Positions 1 through 7,423 of a stretch of DNA of 36,323 bases are shown piece by piece (position 1 is the stretch's first letter; the number at the start of each line of letters is the position of its first letter). The DNA is from CAZPWQ01 sp964590495 (GTDB lineage Bacteria > Bacteroidota > Rhodothermia > Balneolales > Balneolaceae). Position numbers and translations under genes: made by a program. The notes beneath the pieces are model-generated. The model saw nothing but the letters and a program-made list of their open reading frames with translations, searched no databases and was not told the DNA's origin. Where the stretch lies: positions 1 through 36,323 of the forward strand of contig CAZPWQ010000021.1 of the NCBI GenBank assembly GCA_964590495.1. The letters are read 5' to 3'.

Positions 1-344
1 CCATTTTACCTTCGCCTTGCTGAGCAATAAATTTCTTGGTGAGAAATGCGGGCTAAGATGGAATTTGTTTAACCTCACAAAAATAATAGCTGTGGCACAA
101 TATGTCACTTGTTTCTAGAACAGAGGCGGCATAGGGCAAAGCGCATGGGACATAGAGCAGGAACAATGCTTGTTTTTTCCCGCTGGCCGGCGTAGTCATG
201 CATTTTGTCTTTTGCCTTTTCGCGGGTTTAAGCCTTCAAAAAGCTATTTGTTTGATTATTAATTTTCAGCTTCGTATATCCCTACATTCTTTAAAATGTA
301 ATTCCGAATAAATTATACTGCCATAACTTAAAATAAGGACCTGC
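1..344. other. Intergenic leader upstream of the symporter, no gene seen
   Basis: No convincing coding region on either strand. A frame open from base 2 to about 115 on the plus strand and a short open frame on the minus strand running off the left edge lack recognisable protein features. Bases 131-216 hold a degenerate, word-like tract (GGCAAA at 135-140 mirrored by TTTGCC at 211-216, CATG at 144-147 and 197-200) resembling the other intergenic repeats in this window. The AT-rich last 100 bases probably contain the symporter promoter, but no clear consensus is visible. Confidence 0.5.
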
Positions 345-2159
345 ATGCTGCTGGAAACTGTTGATTGGGCGATCATTGCTGCTTACCTGCTTTTCTCTTT
401 GATAATTGGAGTTTGGGTAGCCAGTCAGGCCGGCAAAAATGCTACCGAATATTTTGCCGCCGGTAAAAATATGCCCTGGTGGTTGCTGGGTGTTTCTATG
501 GTAGCTACAACCTTTTCAACAGATACTCCCAATCTGGTAGCTAATATTGTACGAACCGGAGGGGTTTCAGGCAACTGGGTCTGGTGGGCTTTCCTCCTGA
601 CCGGTATGTTGACTGTCTTTGTGTATGCCCATCTCTGGAAGCGGTCGGGGGTATTGACCGACGTGGAATTTTACGAACTGCGCTACAGCGGGAAATTGGC
701 GGCCTTTCTCAGAGGCTTCCGGGCCGTATATCTGGGTTTTATTTTTAATGTGGTTATTATGGCAACCGTTTCACTGGCTGCTATAAAAATAAGCGGAGTA
801 CTAATCGGTCTTTCCCCCGTAGAAACCATTGTATATGCAGGAATAATTATCGTCATTTACAGTACGCTCGGCGGATTAAAAGGGGTACTGTTAACCGATT
901 TTTTCCAATTCTTTCTGGCTATCGGGGGGAGTTTGGTCGCTGCTTACGTAGCATTGGATCATCCGCAGGTGGGAGGGTTGGATGGTTTGCTTACCCATAA
1001 TGATGTAATCGGGAAGCTCAATATCCTGCCGGATTTTTCCGATCCGGCCCAGGCTCTCGGTATTTTCATTATCCCGCTGGCTGTACAGTGGTGGAGTGTA
1101 TATTATCCCGGGGCAGAACCAGGCGGCGGCGGATATATCGCCCAGCGCATGTTTGCAGCCAAAAATGAAAGCAATTCAATCGCAGCAGTTTTCTTTTTTA
1201 ATGCTGCCCATTACGCACTGCGTCCCTGGCCGTGGATCATTGTAGGGCTCTGTTCCATCATTGTTTTTCCCGACGTTGCTTCCATGCAAGAGGCCTTTCC
1301 CGGTGCTGCAGATGTGGCTGATGATGATATGGGATATGCGGCGATGCTTACCTTTATTCCTGCGGGGTGGCTCGGGCTGGTGGTTGCTTCTCTTACAGCT
1401 GCATATATGTCCACTATTTCTACTCATCTCAACTGGGGTTCTTCCTATCTGGTAAACGATTTTTATAAGCGTTTTATCAATCCCGAAAGCTCGCAGAAAG
1501 AGCTGGTCACCGTCGGACGAATTTCAACGGTAGCTCTGATGATTGTAGCGGGAGTTCTGGCTCTTCTTATGCAAAATGCTCTTGACAGTTTTCAAATCCT
1601 GCTTCAGATAGGAGCGGGTACAGGGTTGTTGTTTATTTTAAGGTGGTTCTGGTGGCGCATTAATGCCGCCAGTGAAATTGCTGCGATGGCTATTTCATTC
1701 GTCGTTGCAGTATACTTCCAGTTTTTCCATGATATGACGGGGCTGCCGCCACTTACAGGATGGGAAGAGTTGGTCATCGGTGTGTTATTAACGACCATAG
1801 GATGGCTTTCAGTCACATTTCTGACCCGACCGACATCACAGTCAACGATGGTTGAATTTTGCAGAATAGCACGTCCGGGTGGTCCGGGCTGGAAAGCCGT
1901 ACTGAAAGAAGCTGAACAGGATGGCATGGATGTTAAACCGTTAAAGGATGACAGCTGGAATGTACCGCAGGGTATTCTCTGTATGCTGCTGGGCTGTATT
2001 GCTATTTACAGCTCATTGTTTGCCACGGGCTATTGGATTTATGGTAATATTATTCTGGCAGCGGTATTAACTCTGACGGCATTTATCTCCAGCTATTATC
2101 TGTTTGTGGCCTGGAGAAAATTACTTAAAATGAAACCTGAGACGTCGCTGGAGGATTAA
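345..2159 (+). CDS. Sodium/solute symporter, SSS family
   Basis: A 604-residue polytopic inner-membrane protein of the solute:sodium symporter family, expected to use the sodium gradient to import a small organic solute such as a sugar or carboxylate. The substrate cannot be read from the sequence. Hydrophobic segments run through the whole protein, starting at about residue 8. A stretch near residue 355 (MSTISTHLNWGSSYLVND) is typical of the family, as is the YLLFSLIIG opening helix. A hydrophilic loop (about 505-545) precedes the final two helices. The ATG has an AAGGA-like ribosome-binding site at about 335-339, one of the few visible in the window. The gene stands alone, facing a DMT transporter across a strong hairpin. 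Its regulation is not evident. Family call is firm; substrate unknown. Confidence 0.9.
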   Translation: MLLETVDWAIIAAYLLFSLIIGVWVASQAGKNATEYFAAGKNMPWWLLGVSMVATTFSTDTPNLVANIVRTGGVSGNWVWWAFLLTGMLTVFVYAHLWKRSGVLTDVEFYELRYSGKLAAFLRGFRAVYLGFIFNVVIMATVSLAAIKISGVLIGLSPVETIVYAGIIIVIYSTLGGLKGVLLTDFFQFFLAIGGSLVAAYVALDHPQVGGLDGLLTHNDVIGKLNILPDFSDPAQALGIFIIPLAVQWWSVYYPGAEPGGGGYIAQRMFAAKNESNSIAAVFFFNAAHYALRPWPWIIVGLCSIIVFPDVASMQEAFPGAADVADDDMGYAAMLTFIPAGWLGLVVASLTAAYMSTISTHLNWGSSYLVNDFYKRFINPESSQKELVTVGRISTVALMIVAGVLALLMQNALDSFQILLQIGAGTGLLFILRWFWWRINAASEIAAMAISFVVAVYFQFFHDMTGLPPLTGWEELVIGVLLTTIGWLSVTFLTRPTSQSTMVEFCRIARPGGPGWKAVLKEAEQDGMDVKPLKDDSWNVPQGILCMLLGCIAIYSSLFATGYWIYGNIILAAVLTLTAFISSYYLFVAWRKLLKMKPETSLED

Positions 2160-2170
2160 AAATTGGCCGC

Positions 2171-2203
2171 AACCCTGACAGGGTTTGGAACCCTGTCAGG
2201 GTT
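2171..2203. repeat. Perfect 15-bp inverted repeat with 3-nt loop between convergent genes
   Basis: AACCCTGACAGGGTT (2171-2185), loop TGG, then AACCCTGTCAGGGTT (2189-2203), an exact reverse complement. Each arm is itself nearly palindromic. It lies 11 bp after the symporter stop and 24 bp before the stop of the opposing DMT gene. It probably acts as a bidirectional transcription terminator or mRNA 3'-end hairpin, although there is no long T tract. From memory, the motif resembles widespread intergenic palindromes of Bacteroidota and other environmental bacteria; this was not checked. Confidence 0.75.
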
Positions 2204-2227
2204 ACACGAGATCACTCCTCGAATGAT

Positions 2228-3142
2228 TTAAGCTTCCTGTATGGCGATATTTTCTGTTTCTTCTTCTATTCCCAGTAAAAAGGAAGCTGCGATAGCCAGG
2301 GCCATTCCGACGGCGGTAAACAGGCTGGGAATTACCGAATAAAGAAGAAGAGACAGAACCACCGTAATGACAGGTGCAAGAGCATTTGTCATCGGAGATA
2401 CAATAATGGCTTTGCCATATCGGAATGCAAATACTAGAGACAAAGCACCAATCGAATTGAGCAGTTGAATTAAAGCAGCCGAATAGATGCCCGAGAATCC
2501 CCAGTTTATTTCCTGATTAAAATCAGTCATTCCCACAGCGAAAGGAATCAGACTTAAGCCTGTAACCGTCATATAGAAGAAAATATTTTCGGCTTCCATA
2601 GATTCATTGGCAAACCGCAGAACATAAGCCTGAATACCCCAGGCAAGAAATACAAGGAGAGATAGAATTATCCAAACATAGCCGCCGATCCCCCCGCCTG
2701 AAGGTTCCTGGTAAGAAAGAAGGGGTATGGCTAACAGTGCCAATACAATTCCAAACCATCCCCTGGATGTTGTTTTTTCCTTCAAAAGTATTGTCGCCAG
2801 TAAAATTGTTATAACAGGGGACAGAGAAATAAAAGGAAATACGAGATAGGCCGGACCATCTCTCAGCGCCTGGAAGAGTATAAGCTGACCGCCTGCTCCA
2901 AGAAAACCCGCCAGACAACCATATAATACTGAGGATGGTTTAAAATCCAGCTTCCAGTTTATATTGTGAAGGGCAAACAAGCAGGGGGGGATCATAGTCA
3001 ATGCCCAGACAGAATACCCCAGCGTTGCCGGGAAGCCATTTTTTTCCGGTATCTCTATTAAAGCACCCCATAACCCCCAGAAACAAGTTGTTAGCAGTGC
3101 GTATCCAAGCCAGCGTTTTGAATTCTTTAAGTCAATGTTCAT
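2228..3142 (-). CDS. EamA/DMT-family transporter
   Basis: A 304-residue inner-membrane protein with about ten predicted transmembrane helices arranged as two EamA repeats (roughly residues 10-140 and 155-293), the drug/metabolite transporter superfamily. Members export amino acids, nucleotides or other metabolites. The specificity here is unknown. The first repeat ends with an LSPVITILLATILLKEK motif, the usual end of an EamA half, and the second has the matching NALAPVITVVLSLLLY. It starts at an ATG at 3142 with no obvious Shine-Dalgarno sequence, common in this group. It converges on the upstream symporter, and the glycosylase gene on the same strand ends 57 bp upstream of its start, so co-transcription with the repair genes is possible but unproven. 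Confidence 0.88.
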   Translation of the reverse strand: MNIDLKNSKRWLGYALLTTCFWGLWGALIEIPEKNGFPATLGYSVWALTMIPPCLFALHNINWKLDFKPSSVLYGCLAGFLGAGGQLILFQALRDGPAYLVFPFISLSPVITILLATILLKEKTTSRGWFGIVLALLAIPLLSYQEPSGGGIGGYVWIILSLLVFLAWGIQAYVLRFANESMEAENIFFYMTVTGLSLIPFAVGMTDFNQEINWGFSGIYSAALIQLLNSIGALSLVFAFRYGKAIIVSPMTNALAPVITVVLSLLLYSVIPSLFTAVGMALAIAASFLLGIEEETENIAIQEA

Positions 3143-3198
3143 TTGACAAATTTGGTTGTTACCCTTTGAGGTTTAGTAACTTTAAAAGAAAGCCAAAG

Positions 3199-4140
3199 TT
3201 AACTTTTCTTTTTCTTCTCACTCAGTACCCAGTCAACAAACATAAATTCAAGTGCAGCGGCCTCATATCCTTTCCAGTTTTTTATCATCTGCTGAAATTC
3301 TTTCTCTGAAGTATCTGACGGATCGCCACCGTAACTTAATATAATCCATTTTCTCAGTCCTTTTTCTTCCCCTGAAGATTTGTTGCTCGGAAATACAGCG
3401 TCGGTCCTGTTTCGAAAGAGCATGAGTTGTTGTGCGGAAGTGGGTCCTACTCCTCTGACACTCTTTATCTTATTGTAAAATGTTTCGGGATTGCAACTTT
3501 CCAGGTACTCCAGGTCTTGTTCGCCGGAAAGCAGATCCTCTGCAAAACCGATGATAAATTCTCCTTTGCGTTTTGTGGGACCCATCTTCCGGATACTCAT
3601 AGGATCTGCTTTGATCAGTTGATGCGGACGCGGCCATGCCGGCAGGTTTTGTCCGTTTGCAGTGAGCAGTGATCCGTAATTCTTACGCACTTTATAGACC
3701 ATCTTCCTCGCTGTCGGTTTATGCGACAGACGCATTTCTATAATGCGGTTGATGGTATCTTCGAAGAGATTTGCGCGGGCCATACGTTTGAGCCCATAGA
3801 GATCGGTGAGTTTAGATCCCAGTACGGGATCTTTTGCTGCTTGTTCGTAAAGGGGGCGCAGATCCAGGTTTGTACCGAATATTCGGGCGAGGCTCTGGTT
3901 GGCCTGCTTAATTTCTGTTTTGTCTAACGGTTCAGCACTTTCAAGATGAAATTCGGGGTTCTCAACATCACCATTGAAAAAAGCGGTGACAATCACATCG
4001 CGCTCGCCAACCGGTACCGGACGTGTAAAACCTTCTTCAAAAACTTTTTCCGGATCATGTTCGTGATCGAAATACTGATCGATGTCCAGGCATAAAAACC
4101 AGTCGTGGGGCGGGGTGGATTTCAGAGTCCAGTTGCTCAC
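3199..4140 (-). CDS. HhH-GPD family DNA glycosylase (AlkA-like), altered active-site region
   Basis: A 313-residue protein of the helix-hairpin-helix DNA glycosylase superfamily, closest in layout to AlkA/OGG-type enzymes: an N-terminal alpha/beta domain (about 1-90) followed by an all-helical glycosylase domain. The HhH element is visible at about 224-242 (SVRGVGPTSAQQL). Such enzymes flip out and excise damaged bases, here presumably alkylated or oxidised ones. The catalytic aspartate normally lies about 22 residues after the GVG. Here that region reads VFPSNKSSGEEKG (249-261), with Asn253 near the expected position and Glu258/Glu259 slightly later, so activity is uncertain. The start is a GTG at 4140 without Shine-Dalgarno. 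It follows ligase and exonuclease genes on the same strand after about 157 bp, suggesting a role in base-excision repair. Confidence 0.75.
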   Translation of the reverse strand: MSNWTLKSTPPHDWFLCLDIDQYFDHEHDPEKVFEEGFTRPVPVGERDVIVTAFFNGDVENPEFHLESAEPLDKTEIKQANQSLARIFGTNLDLRPLYEQAAKDPVLGSKLTDLYGLKRMARANLFEDTINRIIEMRLSHKPTARKMVYKVRKNYGSLLTANGQNLPAWPRPHQLIKADPMSIRKMGPTKRKGEFIIGFAEDLLSGEQDLEYLESCNPETFYNKIKSVRGVGPTSAQQLMLFRNRTDAVFPSNKSSGEEKGLRKWIILSYGGDPSDTSEKEFQQMIKNWKGYEAAALEFMFVDWVLSEKKKKS

Positions 4141-4150
4141 TTTATGGGAT

Positions 4151-4178
4151 TCTAAGTTTTAAGTTTTGAATTTTGAAT
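4151..4178. repeat. Permuted AT-rich low-complexity tract
   Basis: A short tract built from interchangeable words of the type AAGTTTTAAGTTTTGAATTT lies just upstream of the glycosylase start. Similar words (GAATTTTGG, GGATTTCGGATTT) recur at 7204-7415 and 26820-26855. The tract could supply an AT-rich promoter region, but no consensus can be assigned. Confidence 0.4.
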
Positions 4179-4297
4179 GGATTTATTTTAATAAAGTAGA
4201 GAATTCTATCCCGGATTAAAAAGCGTAAACCAGTTGATTCATGAAAGATGGAAGGGTATTTGATCCATACCCTACTTGTTGTCTGTGCAGGTTACCT

Positions 4298-6028
4298 TTA
4301 GTGATTCTGCGAGGATTGTATGTTTGAAAAAAGAAACGACGGATTTTTTTTCTGCTTTAATCTGTCGCGGTCGATTTTTTCCTGGTACATACGCTCTACA
4401 TCCTTGAGAGTATCGGCATCTTTTGGGCCAAGATCCCATCGTATGGCTTTGAAGCGTGGTAGCCGTAATGTATAATTGGCTTTTGTGCGTTTATTCACCT
4501 GGATATCATCAAACTCTATTTCCACCATTAATTTCGGAATGAGCCCTAATGTTGGACCATATTTTTCCACTGTCAGGTCTTTGATACGCTCATTTAGTCT
4601 CTTCATTTCTTCATCGGTATACCCACCATAGGCTTTTCCTATCGGGATGAATTCTTCTTCATACCGTTCATCCTCTTTTACACTGATGCCGAGGGTAAAA
4701 TCAGAATAATATCCGCCCCGCTTTCCGCTTCCGGCGTGGGCGTACATGATTACTGTATCCAATGTACCGCCGGGTTTTTTAACTTTGAGCCATGACTTTC
4801 GTCGTTGGCCATACTCGTACCGGCTGTCTTTTTTCTTGAGCATCAGACCTTCGTTACCGCGGGCCAGGGCGCGGTCGAATAGTTCTTCAACCTGTTCGCG
4901 GCTGTCGACATCAAACTGATTTGTAACCGGAAAACTATATTTCTCCGAAAGTTCTTCAAGCAACCTGCGACGTTTAGTAAGTGTATGTTCAAAAACCGGC
5001 TGATCATTGTAGTACAGGATGTCATATGAAATAAATAATACCGGGTACTGCTTCATTATCTTTTTTCCCGGCTTTTTTCGTCCCATTCTTTTCTGGAGAA
5101 GCTGAAAGGGAAGTATTTCTCCCTCTTTATAAACACATATTTCTCCATCGAGTACAAGGTCAGGCAGATCGCGGGACAGAAAAAACTGTACGATCTCCGG
5201 GAACGACTGTGTAATATCATTCAGGTCACGTGAATATATTTCAACCTGTTGTCTGCCGATATGCGCCTGTGCCCGCATCCCGTCAAACTTTTCTTCGGCA
5301 ATATAATCTTCCAGATTATCCGGTCCGTCGTCACCTATTGGTGAAGCAAGCATAAACGAAAGCGGATGGAAAAGCTGAAAGGCCGCCTCATCCAATTTGT
5401 TCTGACGGCAGAGTACGGCTGTTCTCCCTATGCTTCCGGTTATCATATGAGCATAACGGACATTTTTCACCTTTTTATCAAAAGCGCCGGAAAGAGCAGA
5501 AATTACGCTGCGTGTTTCAAAACCGATGCGAAGGGATCCCTGCCCTAGGATCCGGAGGAAATACTTTATTTCGACCGGCTCCATCTTTGTCCATGCATTC
5601 CACAGAATCTCCTGTTTTTCTTTGCGGGATGAAGCTCGGTATAACTGCTCAAAGATATCTTTGACTTCAGGTAATCGAAGGTGTGCAGGCGACCTTTTCT
5701 CATGCGCCGCCTCAATATTATTCATTAATTTTTCAATGGCTTCCGAGGCACTGCCCAAAGCTGTTTTGCATGGTTTAAATACTTTTTCGTAGTCTATTTC
5801 ACAAAATTCCGCTGCACAGGTAGAGTAGGTGCGGCTTCCCACAGAAGCCCGTCTGCCGGAAATAGAAGAAAATGCTCCTTCTCCCAAAAATTGTGCGGCC
5901 AGGCTCAGATCTTCATTCTTGTCAAGGCTTTCAAAATACCGGGCGCAGATACTTATTTTGGTATTGGTACTACGCGTTTCGGCAATTTGTTGAGCCGTCT
6001 CCGCCAATTGTAGGAATAAGTGATTCAT
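4298..6028 (-). CDS. ATP-dependent DNA ligase (bacterial ligase-associated cluster type)
   Basis: A 576-residue ligase that seals nicks in duplex DNA using ATP. Nucleotidyltransferase motifs are all present: motif I EEKFDGMR with the adenylated lysine at about residue 247, LVLDGEIC (motif III), EGLMLKK (motif IV) and SWLKVKK (motif V). An OB-fold follows, and an N-terminal DNA-binding domain occupies about residues 1-210. I chose the ATG at 6028 (MNHLF). The longer reading from a GTG at 6061 runs into an intergenic repeat (6044-6140), so those 11 extra residues are probably not native. The family normally sits in a cluster with an exonuclease, a DEXH helicase and a PdeM-type phosphoesterase. 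Only the exonuclease is adjacent here. It is secondary to the essential NAD ligase and likely serves repair. Confidence 0.93.
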   Translation of the reverse strand: MNHLFLQLAETAQQIAETRSTNTKISICARYFESLDKNEDLSLAAQFLGEGAFSSISGRRASVGSRTYSTCAAEFCEIDYEKVFKPCKTALGSASEAIEKLMNNIEAAHEKRSPAHLRLPEVKDIFEQLYRASSRKEKQEILWNAWTKMEPVEIKYFLRILGQGSLRIGFETRSVISALSGAFDKKVKNVRYAHMITGSIGRTAVLCRQNKLDEAAFQLFHPLSFMLASPIGDDGPDNLEDYIAEEKFDGMRAQAHIGRQQVEIYSRDLNDITQSFPEIVQFFLSRDLPDLVLDGEICVYKEGEILPFQLLQKRMGRKKPGKKIMKQYPVLFISYDILYYNDQPVFEHTLTKRRRLLEELSEKYSFPVTNQFDVDSREQVEELFDRALARGNEGLMLKKKDSRYEYGQRRKSWLKVKKPGGTLDTVIMYAHAGSGKRGGYYSDFTLGISVKEDERYEEEFIPIGKAYGGYTDEEMKRLNERIKDLTVEKYGPTLGLIPKLMVEIEFDDIQVNKRTKANYTLRLPRFKAIRWDLGPKDADTLKDVERMYQEKIDRDRLKQKKNPSFLFSNIQSSQNH

Positions 6029-6043
6029 TTCATTGATCTTTAC

Positions 6044-6140
6044 ATAGAACGCGGATAACACAGATTAAGCCGATAGAAACGGATTTTATAAATAAATATA
6101 TCTGTGCAAATCTTTCCCATCCGCGTCATCCGTGTTCTAT
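6044..6140. repeat. Inverted-repeat element filling the exonuclease-ligase gap
   Basis: Outer arms ATAGAACGCGGAT (6044-6056) and ATCCGTGTTCTAT (6128-6140) are inverted copies with one mismatch. Inner arms CACAGAT (6059-6065) and ATCTGTG (6100-6106) are perfect. The element begins one base beyond the exonuclease stop codon and ends 15 bases from the chosen ligase start, so it occupies essentially the whole spacer. As RNA it would form an intercistronic hairpin. It may set relative expression of the two genes or be a passive dispersed repeat. Confidence 0.7.
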
Positions 6141-6141
6141 T

Positions 6142-7128
6142 TTAATCATCCGTTTCAACTTCCATACCCAAAAACACAGAGTCGATGTTTCGTTCGGTTA
6201 AATAGTGCCGTACAACTTCCGCATTCGGGGTGTGTGTTACATAAACCTTTTGCGGGTTAAGTTTTTCACATAATCCGATCAACTCAAAGAAATCCAGGTG
6301 ATCGGACAATGAAATCAGCTTGTCGACAGTAAGCTGGGTACGGGTGGCTTCGCGGACAGCCCATCCGCTGCAGTAAGCCAGTCGCTTCCGGCTCACATTG
6401 GAAGCAAAACCGTTGTTAACAGTCGAGGACGGAGCAATCAGTATTTTGCCCTCACACGTGTCTCTGTTATATGTTGAATAAGTACCCAGATCAATGCCTG
6501 CTTCCTCATATACTGAACACATTTTGAATCCGGCTCCGTGAATTTGCACAGGGTGTCTGAGCGGAGCCAGCAGATGCATGATTTCCTGGGCTTTACCCAG
6601 ATTATACGCGAGAAAGACGGGAGTATAGTCGTCATTGAGTGATTCGGTAGCAAAGGAACATACTTGGTCGATAAGCTCTTCTGTTGACGGCCATTTATAA
6701 ACAGGCAAACCGAAAGTGGCCTCTGTAATGAAATGATCCACCCGGTCGGGAATTTCGAAACCTTCGGAAGCCGGTGACGGGGGTGTACGGTAATCGCCGG
6801 TATAAAGAACATTGCCAAACTCACTTTCTACAAATACCATGGCCGAACCCAGAATATGTCCCGCAGGATACAGGGTCACTTTAGCTTTCCCGGTTTCGAG
6901 CGATTCGCCAAATCCTATAGTCGTGGCTTTCCCTTCATATCCACGTTTCCTCATGAGTTTAAGTGTATTCTCTGTACAATAGACCTCCGCCCGGCGGTTG
7001 CGTGGCATATGGTCGGAATGGGCGTGGGAAATAAACACATGCCGGATACCGGTACCGCTGAAGTCGAAACCTATATTTAATTCTGGCAACAGGATACCGT
7101 GGTATCCTGCTTTTTTAACTGTGATCAC
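6142..7128 (-). CDS. Ligase-associated DNA exonuclease, metallo-beta-lactamase fold
   Basis: A metallo-beta-lactamase/beta-CASP-like nuclease. With the chosen GTG start at 7128 it has 328 residues. The metal motif SHAHSDH falls at residues 34-40, followed by a conserved glycine/histidine strand (YPAGHILGS), YTGDYR and a later SDHLDF. The segment TEATFGLPVYKWP is characteristic of the ligase-associated exonuclease family. The enzyme is thought to trim DNA 3' ends before the partner ligase seals them. An open frame extends upstream to a TTG at 7233, but those 35 residues overlap low-complexity intergenic repeat and have no family character, so I reject them. Shared strand and a 113-bp gap to the chosen ligase start support an exonuclease-ligase operon. 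Function is firm, exact start is not. Confidence 0.88.
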   Translation of the reverse strand: MITVKKAGYHGILLPELNIGFDFSGTGIRHVFISHAHSDHMPRNRRAEVYCTENTLKLMRKRGYEGKATTIGFGESLETGKAKVTLYPAGHILGSAMVFVESEFGNVLYTGDYRTPPSPASEGFEIPDRVDHFITEATFGLPVYKWPSTEELIDQVCSFATESLNDDYTPVFLAYNLGKAQEIMHLLAPLRHPVQIHGAGFKMCSVYEEAGIDLGTYSTYNRDTCEGKILIAPSSTVNNGFASNVSRKRLAYCSGWAVREATRTQLTVDKLISLSDHLDFFELIGLCEKLNPQKVYVTHTPNAEVVRHYLTERNIDSVFLGMEVETDD

Positions 7129-7203
7129 TGCAGTTGTGTTCTGTTTATTATCAAGTATGCAAGAAGAAAGATAGCAATAGCAACTGTCAACACTATGGCA
7201 CCG

Positions 7204-7415
7204 CCCTAGAAAATTCGAAATTCTAAGGACCAAAATTCAAAACGGCAAATCCGAAATCCAAATGTTCTAGATCCGAAACGGCTGCTGTTGTTTAAATAAC
7301 CAGTCCTCTAATAAAATGGCTGATATTCTACATTCGGTATAGTAATAAACCACAACCACGGATGTTTTGAATTTTGGTCATTTGGATTTAGGATTTAAAC
7401 CATTCGTGCTTCGGA
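7204..7415. repeat. Dispersed intergenic element, copy 1, with 16-bp perfect inverted arms
   Basis: The core (7261-7364) is almost identical to 26696-26800, with about ten differences and one indel by eye. Around it, GACCAAAATTCAAAAC (7228-7243) is matched by its exact reverse complement at 7364-7379. Inside, the arms starting TCCGAAAC (7272) and ending near 7370 are imperfect inverted copies, so the whole region can fold into a long hairpin. It contains no ORF. It sits after the terC stop and before the exonuclease start. It could act as a 3' hairpin for terC or be a MITE-like non-autonomous mobile element. Confidence 0.75.
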
Positions 7416-7423
7416 TTTTTCCG

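Noticed and set aside
3001..3309. 102-residue plus-strand open frame over the DMT start and glycosylase end
   Set aside because: Overlaps two well-supported genes in antisense and has no recognisable domain.
6029..6061. GTG start adding 11 residues to the ligase
   Set aside because: The extension lies in an inverted-repeat element; the ATG at 6028 gives a normal family start.
7129..7233. N-terminal extension of the exonuclease to a TTG start
   Set aside because: The residues are encoded by low-complexity intergenic repeat, are Cys/Ser-rich and unlike the family, whose proteins begin near the chosen start.
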